From contig QPFY01000022.1 of the NCBI GenBank assembly GCA_003665825.1, positions 62,001-126,000 of the forward strand: a stretch of DNA of 64,000 nucleotides, given 5' to 3'. The translations under genes were made by a program, and so were the position numbers. The DNA comes from Microbotryum silenes-acaulis. Lineage: Eukaryota; Basidiomycota; Microbotryomycetes; Microbotryales; Microbotryaceae. This document shows, in pieces, positions 30,421-41,113 of this stretch (the stretch's first letter is position 1; the number at the start of each line of letters is the position of its first letter). The notes under the pieces are model-generated. The model was not told the origin of the DNA. It searched no databases and saw only the letters and a list, made by a program, of their open reading frames with translations.

Positions 30421-30732
30421 CGCGGTCGATCGAGGAACGGGGTGCAGGTGCAGGAGAGCAAGTCGAGTTTGGGAAAGAAAGAGAACGAGAAAGCTGGGCG
30501 GGAGGGTAGCTCATTCGCTGGCGAGGAGGAGGGAAAGCAAGCCAACTTGACCGGCCACGCGCGCCTCGGCAACGATTTCAACTCATTACAGCCTATTATA
30601 AAGTGTCTATTACGGCCAGCCTGAGCCGAGTTCACCGCGACCAGTTTCGAGCTTGTGGAACCTTTCCTCCCACACCCCGCACTCTACACCGACACGACCA
30701 CACACCCATCCACTCCTCCCTCGTCGAACAGG
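30421..30732. promoter_or_regulatory. Divergent promoter region between TAF4 and TAF9
   Basis: Only about 310 bp separates the proposed start codons of two divergently transcribed TFIID subunit genes, so both promoters must lie here. The sequence includes GATTTCAACTCATTACAG and TATTATAAAG (about 30570-30605), the latter a possible TATA-like element. Confidence 0.6.
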
Positions 30733-31845
30733 ATGGCGACCCCGCTTCCTCTACCACTCTCCCCCTCGCAACAACCACCCCCGACGCAATTTCCCGTAGA
30801 CGCACCCTCCACCACCACCGCAGACAAGACCAAACCCACTTCAACCTTGACGAACCAACACGATCTCCTTCCACGGGATGCGAGATTGATCGCTCTCCTC
30901 TTGGCCGCTAATGGTGCAAGTGATGCCGAACCAGCCGTAATCAGAATCTTGGTCGAATTCGCACATCGTAAGTTTTCACCCCCCCAAAAAACCGGCACAA
31001 CAGAAAGCGCACAAAGCTCAAGTCCCCATCTCTATTGGTTTTGTTTCAGGTTATACGGCAGATATCCTTTCCGACGCTCTCGTTTACGCTGAACATGCTA
31101 GAGGTCAACCTTCAAACCCTTCAGGAGCGGTCATCAATTTAGTTCCTTCGATCGAGGACGTTAGATTGGCCGTACAAGCCAAACAAGAAAGTAATAGTAT
31201 ACCCAAAGAAGTAAGGTTTCCCCCCTCCTCCTCCTCCTCGAAAGTTCAGAGGGAAATTTTGAAATTAATCCCCCCCTTGCTATTTTCTTGCAGTTCCTCC
31301 TCGATTTAGCAACTCAAATCAATTCGAACCCTTTACCACCCGTTCCGGAAGTTTATGGAATTAGATTACCTCCTCAAAATCAGAGGTTGACAGCACCTAA
31401 TTTTTCGATCGTACCTAGGTCGGAGAAGGGAGCGGTCGTACCGCCGCAGGGGGGTGGGTTCGAAACTTTGAGAGGTGGGGATGGGGTGGGAGCGATGCGG
31501 ATGGGTTTGGGTTTGGGTCGAGGTGGAGGTGGGAGTGCGGAGGCGGAGGAGGAGGAGGAGGAAGGGGAGGGATTGTTTGGGAGTGATGATGATGATGATG
31601 ATGAGGAGGAGGAGGAGGAGGAGGAAGAGGAGGTACCGATTCAGGGTCAGGGTCAGGATCAGGCGCCGAAAGTGAATGGAGAGCCAGAGGAAGAGGAGGA
31701 GGATGGCGCTGACGATGATGAAGACGATGATGACGACGAGGATGAAGAGATGGAAGAGGTGGGCGAGTTTGAGAATACGGTACAAGGGGGAACAGCGGGG
31801 GAGGGGGATGGGGACGACGATGAGGATGAGGATGAGGATGATTAG
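30733..31845 (+). CDS. TAF9: TFIID/SAGA subunit TAF9 with long acidic tail (315 aa)
   Basis: Exons 30733-30967, 31050-31210 and 31294-31845 splice in frame. Residues about 47-123 form the TAF9 histone fold: PRDARLIALLLAANG, VIRILVEFAHRYTADIL, SDALVYAEHA and EDVRLAVQAK. This is followed by FLLDLATQINSNPLPPVP and the family-typical GIRLPP. TAF9 heterodimerises with TAF6 in TFIID and SAGA. The C-terminal hundred or so residues are an unusual low-complexity Glu/Asp/Gly tail (runs of GAG/GAT codons) ending at the TAG at 31843. Fungal TAF9 proteins are often shorter, so the tail is a lineage-specific extension. The start ATG is the first in frame and gives a Pro/Ser-rich leader. Confidence 0.9.
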
Positions 31846-32338
31846 CGTGAGGGGGATCAGGGTAGGGAAGGGGTGCAATGCACAGGATCAAAGTTTAGGA
31901 AAGTACTGTAATTTACTGAGACTATAAAAGCATTTGAGGGGCTTTACTCGGCCAAGTCCGACCTGCCCCAGAGTCAGACCCCATCTCCGAGATCGTTGCT
32001 GGCCCCGGGAGCCCCGAGGATCGCACCGGACCAAAGTTGTTAGGCAGGTGCTTACTTGTAAACGTCCCAAAATACCGTTGTATTTCCAATTGCCATTATG
32101 ATCGCCCACGAAGAAGAGGAGCTCCACTCCGTCGACCTCACCTCCCGATCAATTCGATCGAGATGGCCAAGTCTTGGCGCTTTCGGCCTCCCCGCCGATT
32201 CAAACTGCAGCCGTGGCGCTAATAAGTGCCAACCCGGGCCGTAATCAGCCGTAATCAGTTCCCCGAGACAGGCGTCATCGCTTACTCTCCCACTCTTCTC
32301 TCTCCTTTTCACACATCACACTCGCCCCGTCTCTCGAC

Positions 32339-33505
32339 ATGTCCTATCAATCGGACTATCAGAATGACCAAAAGCAAGGTGGCTACGGAGGAGGTGGTCC
32401 ACCTGGTGCGGAGGGGGATCATCGCCCCTTGCCCGAAGGCTGGGTCGCCCAGTTCGATCAGACGTGAGTTGCTGCTGGTGGCGACGGGCTCCCAGTAGAC
32501 TGAGCGTGGCGAACAGACCAACCGATGTGGATTCTTGGTTCTGTACAGGCACTCGAGGCCATTTTGGGTTGATACAAAGGTCAGTTTTTTGAGGTGAGGG
32601 ATAGTGCTACCCATGCAGTCGTAAGCTGACGTGCCACTGCACCCATCTCCCCCCCACCTGTCTCGAATGGCTTGGCACCGCCACACTCCGCTCTCGCTCG
32701 AACGCTCTCCTCTTCCCTATACGCAACCGCTTATCTTGTCAGGCCACCCCTCCACGATCAATCTGGACTCACCCGTTGGACGACCCTACCTACCTCGAAA
32801 CTCAACGATCCCAAACTTCTTATGCCCCACCTCCCGGACCACCTCCTTCATCGAACGGGGTCATCGCAAGTCAAAATCAAAGAGATGACGGTGGTTATGG
32901 TCAACAACAACACGGCCAACAAGCTCAATATGCTCAACAAGGCTATGGTCAAGCCTCGCCCATCTCCCCCATCTCCCCCACTTCCCCCATCGGAGCCGGA
33001 GCCGGATTCGCTAACTCGCCTCCACCACCACAGCAAAAGAAAGGAGGATTGGGGGGTTTGTTCTCCAAGTTCTCCGGAGGAGGCAAAACACAACAACAGC
33101 AGCAGGGGTATTATCCTCAACAAGGGTATGCGCAACAACAGGCTTATTATCCTCAGCAACAGGGAGGGTATATGGGTGGTCAAGGGGGAAGAATGGGCGG
33201 TGGTATGATGGGTGGTGGGGGGAGGACCGGGGGTGGTGGTATGAATCCTGCAAGTCTTGACAGTGTGCTTCCACTGCTCTAGAAGAGAGAAGAGGAAAGC
33301 TGACTCCACATCGTCCCTTTCGATCGACCAGATGATGATGATGGGCGGAGGCCTCCTCGCCGGTGGTCTGCTCGGCGCAGGTCTATCCAACATGGACAAC
33401 AATCATGATGAGCAAGAGGCTTATCAGGATGGGTACCAGGATGGCGGAGGGGGAGATGATTTCGGCGGAGGTGGCGACGATTTCGGTGGCGGTGGCGATT
33501 TTTAG
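32339..33505 (+). CDS. WW-domain protein, copy 1, intact (268 aa)
   Basis: Exons 32339-32463, 32549-32579 (31-nt microexon), 32743-33238 and 33351-33505 splice in frame. The WW domain spans residues about 30-64: LPEGW, F-W-V-D and PRSIWTHP, with signature tryptophans W35 and W60 and proline P63. It is encoded across three exons. WW domains bind proline-rich ligands. The rest is low complexity: PPPGPPPS, Gln-rich QQQ/YYPQQ, then a glycine-zipper-like GGLLAGGLLGAGL and DDFGGGG repeats at the C-terminus. The last acceptor could instead be at 33331, which would change only a few residues and the phase. This is the only full-length copy that keeps its native upstream sequence (32100-32338), so it is the probable parent of the array. 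Confidence 0.8.
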
Positions 33506-34416
33506 AAAGGCAGACCGGGGTTGGGGGTCGGAAAGGAGGCAATTATGCTTTGTTGTTGATGTGTATTGTCGGGTGGTAGGTTTTAGGGTAACCCCGAGCT
33601 TATTCAACCAAAGTGAATCGTGGTGGGCTCATCATGCCATCTCTGCGCGCTCGCAATTTTGGTCCGGCCGGGAGTGCCTATCAAATAGTGGTGTATCCAC
33701 TGGGCCCTAGGTCTTGCTCTCACCTCGTCGTTTCCGGCGTATTCAGCACCACGCAGACGCCGTTGAACATGGGGATTGGCACACCAACGACCGGGCAAAG
33801 CGGCGTGACGATTACTTGAGATAGGGATTGGCGAGCAATACACTTTCTGGCGAATTGGTGTGGTTTCGTCGAAAGATTCCATGAATTATGACCACCCAGT
33901 GCCGAATCATCGAACTGATTTGAACCGACACGCTCAACTTCAAGTTAACAGGCCCTCCTCTTTTTGACGACCGTCATTTTTCGAAACGCAGTAACCCCAA
34001 CTGTACCAAATCCATAGCCGAATCTAACCCGGCCTGGTTAGGATGACCTATCGCCAGAGGAAAGAAGCGTACTAACAAGACTTGAAGCATCATGTTCCCG
34101 CGGCACGGTGGGTGTCATCTCAACAACGCCAAACGGTCAAGTTGCGCCTCGTGGGATCACTGCAACTGCACTCCAATCCCGTCGTACTGACCCAGCTGGC
34201 CCGCATGTTGGCTCTGACCGCTTTGTTTCTCATCCCAGAACTGCGCTCATCTAGCACTTTGAACACGATTAAAAGCTCACAACGATGCCTGCCAAACGGG
34301 AGACCCCGGAGGCTCGGAGTCCCGAGTCCGCTGGTCAAATAAATTTAACCTAGCGGTTCTCTGAAAGGTCTCGAAAAAGACCCTCGCGACCGGAGCAACT
34401 TCATCTCTCGTCGTTT

Positions 34417-34439
34417 GGGGGGGGGGGGGGGGCGGGGGG
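34417..34439. repeat. G-tract varying between array copies
   Basis: G16-C-G6 here, with one G more at the corresponding 42427 site. In A halves the corresponding tract is near 37930 and 45938, and is shortened to GGGGGCGGGG at about 53928. These runs could form G-quadruplexes. They are also the most likely places for length errors. Confidence 0.7.
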
Positions 34440-34971
34440 CGCTTTTTCCCAATATTTGAGCCGCGTCTCAGGGGACAAGTCGGCACGTGTTTCCCGGGCG
34501 CTGCGTCGAACCCCCCCTGGATCGAGCACGATCGCGGCCGATCCAACTAATTCCGGTTTCCTGCGGACGACTCTGTTCAATGGCATGTACACAGGTCATA
34601 TCTCGTAGTTCTTGAATCAGGCTCATACGAGCTCAAAGGCGCGCGGTGAGGTTTGTTTTTCGGCTCGTCAGAGAAGAATTCGAACGGCCTCGCAGAGGAT
34701 AGGGGCAGCATGACTCTCAAGATGACCTCATGAGCGCGTCTCAGAATGTGAGACAGAGTATTGTGGAAAGAATGAAATTGAACGGGCGGAAATGGGCAGG
34801 TAGGTAAAATGCACTTGCTAGGTGTGTACACTGTTCAAGGTGATCGTGCAACGAAGAACGAGACCAAGACCAAACGACGAGGAAACTTGACGAGACCGTA
34901 ACCTGGATGATAGCGAGGTTGAGAGGAAATGCACAAATGAAAGGGAGGCTCGAATCGAGGACGAAAGAAGG

Positions 34972-35166
34972 GTGCCGATGATGAGAAGCTTGGTGGATGA
35001 AAGTGATGACAAGTCGGGGGACGAGGTTGCTGATGCGATCTTCATTTCCTCGCCGATCAGGTACATCCAACCGCTAGTCATCAATGTTCAGGAACAAATT
35101 GGTCAGCACTGGTATACCCAGGACAAGACCAGCTGGGAGGTATGCCCCTCTGATATGCTCAAATAA
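34972..35166 (+). other. Conserved 64-codon open frame present in every half unit (function unknown)
   Basis: The frame MRSLVDESDDKSGDEVADAI...ending PSDMLK lies between the WW and secreted genes. It recurs at 38492-38686, 42983-43177, 46501-46695, 50991-51185 and 54488-54682. It contains possible donors (GGGAG followed by GTATGC) that could make it an exon of a larger gene. The flanks have stops and no clear signals. It may be a gene fragment carried along with the amplification. The copy at 42983 has two adjacent codon changes near its end. Confidence 0.25.
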
Positions 35167-35437
35167 AATCTGTCGTTATGGACCGCCAAACTCAAAGCAA
35201 GTCGAACCGAGAACTCAAGAGCTCAAGCTACTTAGAGGCTATAGCGCTGCAAGGCATCACTTGCACCATCCCGCCAGTCGTGTACAGTTAAACCATGCTG
35301 CTGACTCACTGTCAGCAGACTTGCACTCATTGCATCGTCGGGATTTATCCCCTGCGATCCAATCGGGTCTTTGAGCGTCTGAGACACAGGAGAGGGTGGC
35401 ACGTAGTCAGCAAACGGCGTTGATTTTGGACGGCTGA

Positions 35438-35874
35438 CTAAGGATCAGCTTTTTGACGTCTCAGGCTGAGGTGAGGCCGCCAAACGTTCGGCGCGAACGT
35501 ACACTTTTTCAGGCAGTGTGAGTAGTCCGTGAACCAGACTGGGTAGCCACACATGCAGGCATCATGGTAAACCCGGGTTAAATCTTTGGTGTCCTTCGGA
35601 TCAGCTTTCAACGCGGTTTGCCGGAGTGTACTGCAGTTCCAGCCGTTTGAGGATAGGATCTGCGACCCTCGATGAGGCAGAGGGTCAACTAGCCTGATTC
35701 TGGCGGGCAAGGCATCGCAGATGGTTCGTGGACTCTGTTCGAACCATATGAACTCACATTGTTGTCCGCATGGCCCCTACAGAAATCGTCAAAATAGGCG
35801 GCGTTGGCTAATGAGTATAGCAATCCTAAACCCACGGCAAGGGCACACCGGAGGGAAGGAATGAAGAAGAGCAT
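35438..35874 (-). CDS. Secreted Cys-rich protein, type B, copy 1 (112 aa)
   Basis: Exon 1 (35758-35874) encodes a hydrophobic signal peptide (MLFFIPSLRCALAV...LANA) and ends FCRGHADNN. A 98-nt intron (35660-35757, GTGAGT...CAG) leads in phase 0 to exon 2 (35438-35659). Exon 2 carries C-M-C-x4-W-x3-Y-x2-C-L-K-K-C and then FAPNV. The mature protein is small, with about six cysteines that could form disulfides. The signature spacing is identical to that of type A and of the gene at 21483. No enzymatic motif was seen. A candidate effector or surface protein is an inference. Confidence 0.7.
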
Positions 35875-35990
35875 CGGTGATGGTGGATCGAGGGAGAGAT
35901 GGGTATGAAGCAGACGAGAGAGCGAACTTCAGCAACTTTGCCACTTTGCTAAACGCGACTAAATAAATTTCGAGCCGCTAAACCGCTAAA

Positions 35991-36226
35991 CGTCGGATCC
36001 TTTGGAACCGATCCCCGAAACGACACTCGAGGAGCTCCGGGCGTCTATCCAGGAGTCTAAGGGTCGCCTTGTGTCTCTGTAAATCACCCAAGGGGGTTTT
36101 AGTGGGTATGATTGATTCTGATTCAGGGTCGATGAGTCCTACACTACTGGCCTAGCCAGTGTGCTTAACTGCATTCCCTCCGACTTTTCCAATGGTTTCT
36201 AGGTATTAATATAATTATACTGCTAT
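35991..36226 (+). mobile_element. Transposon remnant, 3' end, array copy 1
   Basis: It reads LEELRASIQESKGRLVSL followed by a stop, then CTGTAAATCACCCAAGGGGG and a 3' untranslated-like segment. It matches 8155-8391 on the minus strand. It runs directly into the palindrome at 36183-36424. The element class was not recognised. Confidence 0.5.
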
Positions 36227-36243
36227 TGAAATCTATAAATAAA

Positions 36244-36280
<37 letters not shown>

Positions 36281-36424
36281 AACACCGTGCGCAAAATGGC
36301 GCAAAGTACGCTAAAATTGGCACTGTTTGATGAACTTAGCACAGTTTGAGGAAATTTTAGTTTTTATTTGATAGATTTCAATAGCAGTATAATTATATTA
36401 ATACCTAGAAACCATTGGAAAAGT
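36183..36424. repeat. Large palindrome with 64-nt arms and A-rich loop, copy 1
   Basis: The left arm (36183-36245, beginning ACTTTTCCAATGG) and right arm (36361-36424) are reverse complements with one indel. The 115-nt loop starts with repeated (A)nT units. The right arm abuts the last 14 nt of the WW gene leader, so this structure replaces the WW promoter. It could form a hairpin or cruciform. Confidence 0.85.
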
Positions 36425-36438
36425 CCCCGTCTCTCGAC

Positions 36439-37593
36439 ATGTCCTATCAATCGGACTATCAGAATGACCAAAAGCAAGGTGGCTACGGAGGAGGTGGTCC
36501 ACCTGGTGCGGAGGGGGATCATCGCCCCTTGCCCGAAGGCTGGGTCGCCCAGTTCGATCAGACGTGAGTTGCTGCTGGTGGCGACGGGCTCCCAGTAGAC
36601 TGAGCGTGGCGAACAGACCAACCGATGTGGATTCTTGGTTCTGTACAGGCACTCGAGGCCATTTTGGGTTGATACAAAGGTCAGTTTTTTGAGGTGAGGG
36701 ATAGTGCTACCCATGCAGTCGTAAGCTGACGTGCCACTGCACCCATCTCCCCCCCACCTGTCTCGAATGGCTTGGCACCGCCACACTCCGCTCTCGCTCG
36801 AACGCTCTCCTCTTCCCTATACGCAACCGCTTATCTTGTCAGGCCACCCCTCCACGATCAATCTGGACTCACCCGTTGGACGACCCTACCTACCTCGAAA
36901 CTCAACGATCCCAAACTTTTTACACCCCACCTCCCGGACCACCTCCTTCCTCATCGAACGGGCTCAACAATCGAGACGACGGTCTTTATGGTGAACAACA
37001 ACAACAACACGGCTAACAAGCTCAATATGCTCAACAAGGCTATGGTCAAGCCTCGCCTATCTCCCCCACTTCCCCCATCGGAGCCGGAGCCGGATTCGCT
37101 AACTCGCCTCCACCACCACAGCAAAAGAAAGGAGGATTGGGGGGTTTGTTCTCCAAGTTCTCCGGAGGAGGCAAAACACAACAACAGCAGCAGGGGTATT
37201 ATCCTCAACAAGGGTATGCGCAACAACAGGCTTATTATCCTCAGCAACAGGGAGGGTATATGGGTGGTCAAGGGGGAAGAATGGGCGGTGGTATGATGGG
37301 TGGTGGGGGGAGGACCGGGGGTGGTGGTATGAATCCTGCAAGTCTTGACAGTGTGCTTCCACTGCTCTAGAAGAGAGAAGAGGAAAGCTGACTCCACATC
37401 GTCCCTTTCGATCGACCAGATGATGATGATGGGCGGAGGCCTCCTCGCCGGTGGTCTGCTCGGCGCAGGTCTATCCAACATGGACAACAATCATGATGAG
37501 CAAGAGGCTTATCAGGATGGGTACCAGGATGGCGGAGGGGGAGATGATTTCGGCGGAGGTGGCGACGATTTCGGTGGGGGTGGAGATTTCTAG
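36439..37593 (+). pseudogene. WW-domain protein, copy 2, nonsense mutation
   Basis: The same four-exon layout as copy 1 (exons 1-2 at 36439-36563 and 36649-36679, exon 3 from 36843). A C-to-T change makes a CAA glutamine codon TAA at 37014-37016, after the WW domain. The product would be a truncated protein of about 109 residues with an intact WW domain but no Gln-rich or glycine-zipper part. A 9-nt in-frame deletion also distinguishes it from copy 1. The native promoter is absent; only 14 nt of 5' leader precede the ATG before the palindrome. Confidence 0.8.
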
Positions 37594-38980
37594 TAGAAAC
37601 GCAGACCGGCGCCGGAGAGGAGCCAATTCTGGTTCGTTGTCGTTGTGTATTGTCGGGTGGTAGGTTTTAGGGTAACCCCGAGCTTATTCAACCAAAGTGA
37701 ATCGTGGTGGGCTCATCATGCCATCTCAGCGCACTTGCAAATTTCATCCGGCCGGGAGTGCCTAGCAAATGAACACAATTCAAGGCTCACAACGATGCCT
37801 GCCAAACGGGAGGCCCCGCCGGAGGCCCGGAGTCCGAGTCCGCTAGCCAAATAAGTCTAACCTAGCGGTTCTCTGAAAGTTCTCAAAAAAGACCTTCGCG
37901 ACCGGAGCAACTTCATGTCTCGTCGTTGGGGGCGGGGGGGGGGGTTCGTCGCCCCCTGAATCGCGCACGATCGCGGCCAATCAACTAATTCCGGTTTCCT
38001 GTGGACAACTCTTTCCAATGGCATGTACACAAGTTTCGAGTCCATGTCTCGTAGGTCTTAAATCAGGCTCATACGAGCTCAAAGGCGCGCGGTGAGGTTT
38101 GTTTTTTTGGCTCGTCGGAGAAGAATTCGAACGGCCTCGCAGAGGATAGGGGCATCATAACTCTCAAAACGACCTCATGAGCGCGTCTCAAAATGTTGAC
38201 AAAGTACTGTGGAAAGAATGAAATTGAACTGACTGGGAATGGGCAAGTATCTAAAAGCACTTGCGAGGTGTGTACTCTGATCAAGGTGAACATGTAACAA
38301 AGAAAGAGGCCAAGACCAAACGACGAGGAAACTTGGCGCGCTTGCGACCGAGGCAACAAAGGAACTTAGCGCAGTGTCCCTGACAAAGGGCCTTGGCGAA
38401 GGGAACTTGACGAGACCGTAACCTGAATGATGGCGAGATTGAGGGGAAATGCACAAATGAAAGGGAGGCTCGAATCGAGGACGAAAGAAGGGTGCCGATG
38501 ATGAGAAGCTTGGTGGATGAAAGTGATGACAAGTCGGGGGACGAGGTTGCTGATGCGATCTTCATTTCCTCGCCGATCAGGTACATTCAACCGCTAGTCA
38601 TCAATGTTCAGGAACAAATTGGTCAGCACTGGTATACCCAGGACAAGACCAGCTGGGAGGTATGCCCCTCTGATATGCTCAAATAAAATCTGTCGTTATG
38701 GACCGCCAAACTCAAAGCAAGTCGAACCGAGAACTCAAGAGCTCAAGCTACTTAGAGGCTATAGCGCTGCAAGGCATCACTTGCACCATCCCGCCAGTCG
38801 TGTACAGTTAAACCATGCTGCTGACTCACTGTCAGCAGACTTGCACTCATTGCATCGTCGGGATTTATCCCCTGCGATCCAATCGGGTCTTTGAGCGTCT
38901 GAGACACAGGAGGAGGGTGGCACGTAGTCAGCACACGGCGTTGGTTTTGGACGTCTGACTAGGATCAGGTTATTGACGCC

Positions 38981-39387
38981 TCAGGCCAGGCGAGGCCGCC
39001 GAACGTTCGGCGCAAACATACATTGCTGCAGGCAGGCTGAGTAGTGCCCGTACCATTCAGAGTTGTCACACAGGCAGGTCTGATCGTATTCCTGGCGAAA
39101 TCGGCAGGGTTTTTGGCTCGGAGGGGTTTTCGGCACGAACTTCCATAAACCAACGCAATCCCGGTTGCGCGTCTGCGACCCTCGATGAGGCAGGGGGTCA
39201 GTCAGCTATATCCCGGCGAGCAAAGCATCGCAGATGGTTCGGGGACTATATTTAAGGCATATGGACTCACTGTTTTATCCGCAAGGCGCCTACACGCATC
39301 GTCAAAAGTCGTGGCGTTGGCTAACGAGTATAGCAATCCCAAACCCATGACAACGGCACAGCGGAGGGAAGGCATGAAGGAGAGCAT
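38981..39387 (-). CDS. Secreted Cys-rich protein, type A, copy 1 (102 aa)
   Basis: Exon 1 (39271-39387) encodes MLSFMPSLRCAVVMGLGLLY...LANA and ends ACRRLADKT. A 98-nt intron (39173-39270) in phase 0 is followed by exon 2 (38981-39172) with C-L-C-x4-W-x3-Y-x2-C-L-Q-Q-C and FAPNV. It is clearly a paralog of type B: the signal peptides are nearly the same, intron length and phase are identical, the mature part is strongly diverged, but cysteines, W, Y and FAPNV are kept. An upstream in-frame ATG at 39438 was rejected because it would bury the signal peptide. Divergence of the mature region beside a conserved leader is typical of fast-evolving secreted proteins. Confidence 0.7.
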
Positions 39388-39839
39388 CGGTGATGGTAGA
39401 TCAAGGGAGAGATGGGTATGAAGCAGACGAGAGAGCAAATACTTGCGTTGGGGCAGTTCCGTCCAGTTCGGCCTAATTTGTCATCACCGCTCGCTGCGGC
39501 AAATAATTGAGGCCGATTTCAATTCGGGAATGTCTACAGGCCGCTTGCTCGACGTGCATCGCATTGACGCATAACGGCTAGGTACTTATGGAAACAGGGG
39601 CTGGACTCCTTTTCATCCCCGAACCCCCTTCATTCACAGAGCCTCGAGCGGGAAAATATTGCCCCGAACGATATACGTAGGCGTGAACAAAGACAGAGCC
39701 TACTTGAGTGGACTTCGGACAGACCAACGGACCGAACGGTGAGAGTGAAAGAAGAGGGGCTAGCTGAACACTGAGGCAGTGCAGTGTGCCACACAAAATA
39801 AAAACCCCCTGAAATGGGACGATCCCGGGATCGGGCCCC

Positions 39840-40056
39840 CGATTTGAAATCGGTGGAGCGATTTGAAATGCATTTGAAATCGGCGCGGTGATTTGAAATG
39901 CATTCGAAATCGGCGCGGTGATTTGAAATGCATTCGAAATCGGCGCACCGATTTGAAACGCATTCGGGATCGCGCGCAGCGATTTGAAACGCATTCGAAA
40001 TCGGCGCACCGATCCCAAATGCATCTCGAATCGATCCCAAATGCGGTTCAAATCCT
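39840..40056. repeat. 30-bp minisatellite (GATTTGAAATGCATT unit), array copy 1
   Basis: About six to seven imperfect tandem units related to GATTTGAAATGCATTCGAAA, each followed by TCGGCGCGGT or similar. Units become more diverged to the right (GATCCCAAATGCATC). The repeat keeps several frames open, which creates spurious minus-strand frames. Confidence 0.85.
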
Positions 40057-40099
40057 CGCGGGATCGATCCATGCCCAGCGGTCAATAGGGGCATAGAAC

Positions 40100-41113
40100 T
40101 CGTGTGAGAGGGCCGATTGCGCAAGGTAGAGTGGACGAACATCTCATCAATTGTATTGCAACACCAGTAATCGCACTAAGAGGGGTTCAAGAGAGAGCTG
40201 CACACGGAGAAAACCACCCGGGCCAACCCGTCCTCTTGATCTGGCAGGGCCTGAGGTCAGAAGGGCTCAAACAGAGCACAGTGGCACTAACGAGATGGTA
40301 GTCGCATCGGGAACGTTGTGCACAGCTGCAGCTCGTGGGCAGCCGCGACCATACATGGGGACAGCCGTGACCAAGCGTGGGCACGGAGCGGTCGTTGAAC
40401 GCCGCGCACGGTTAAAGTTGAAAGTTGAACAATAACATGTATATGCGCCCATCAACTTTGGGAACGCGAAACCACGGCCAAGGACAGCTTTGGAGAGGGA
40501 AACGAGGGATCGGAACGCGCCGAGCCTGCGCAAAGTGACCGCGGGCAAGAGAATAAGGATCCAGGTCGCTCGATCCTTGGCCGGGTACGGTCAGCGGAAG
40601 ACGAGTAAGATAAGTATACGGGCTGTCGAGTTGTCCAGGTACAGATCGAAGCTCGAATTGCTATCGCAAGACCGTCGCTGCGGGCCCGTGCCGAAACCTT
40701 GTACCCAGGGATTGTCGACGGCGCAGTGAGGCGTCTGGTCAGGTAACGGGCAACGGCTCTGGTACAAGTGCCCGGATGGTGAAGCCCTTCCCCATCCCCG
40801 ACTCTGGGGGCAGGCTTTCACAAGCGGGGCCCGAGCCGGGTGTCGCCGGAACAGAACAGCGAAGCAGTCGGAACGACGCAGCACAGAGCCGCGTACGGCC
40901 GGGGGACATGGCCAACTTGGTCATCAATCAGTGGAATCGCTCCCTTGGTGGACTGGTGACGAAAAAGAACAGCCGAGCCGCTGAAGGTCCACTTGCCATC
41001 GATTCGCACTGGAGGAGTTGCGCTCAAAGGGGCCCGCTCCGCTGATGGGTCGAAAAAGTCCACATGCCGAGAAGCATCTGCACGTCCTGTGGAGACACCG
41101 CCAATGATCCCGG
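40100..41113. other. GC-rich block of unknown origin joined to truncated WW gene (also 48109-49122, 56096-57109)
   Basis: This 1-kb block is found only in A halves and ends abruptly inside WW exon 3. Minus-strand frames such as RIDGKWTFSGSAVLF (about 41010) look somewhat protein-like but are interrupted, and I recognise no family. It could be a fragment of another gene brought in by the rearrangement that created the A half. Confidence 0.4.

Noticed and set aside
31366..31891. Minus-strand Leu/Ile- or Pro-rich frames opposite TAF9
   Set aside because: They are antisense of the acidic GAG/GAT codon runs. The apparent membrane protein is an artefact.
32848..33402. Long minus-strand Leu/Ser-rich frame opposite the WW gene (also in other units)
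   Set aside because: It is the complement of Gln- and Gly-rich codon runs of the WW gene and has no independent support.
34260..34345. Short frame starting MPAKRE near the G-tract in each half unit
   Set aside because: A and B versions differ by frame-changing indels after a few codons, so the coding frame is not conserved.
39840..40056. Possible CRISPR-like array
   Set aside because: Repeats are contiguous without unique spacers, in a eukaryotic genome, so this is a minisatellite.
39578..40142. Minus-strand frames of 164 and 170 codons with repeated ISNAFQI or ECISNHRAD peptides
   Set aside because: They are open only because the 30-bp minisatellite has a length divisible by three. There is no start context, signal peptide or conservation outside the repeat.
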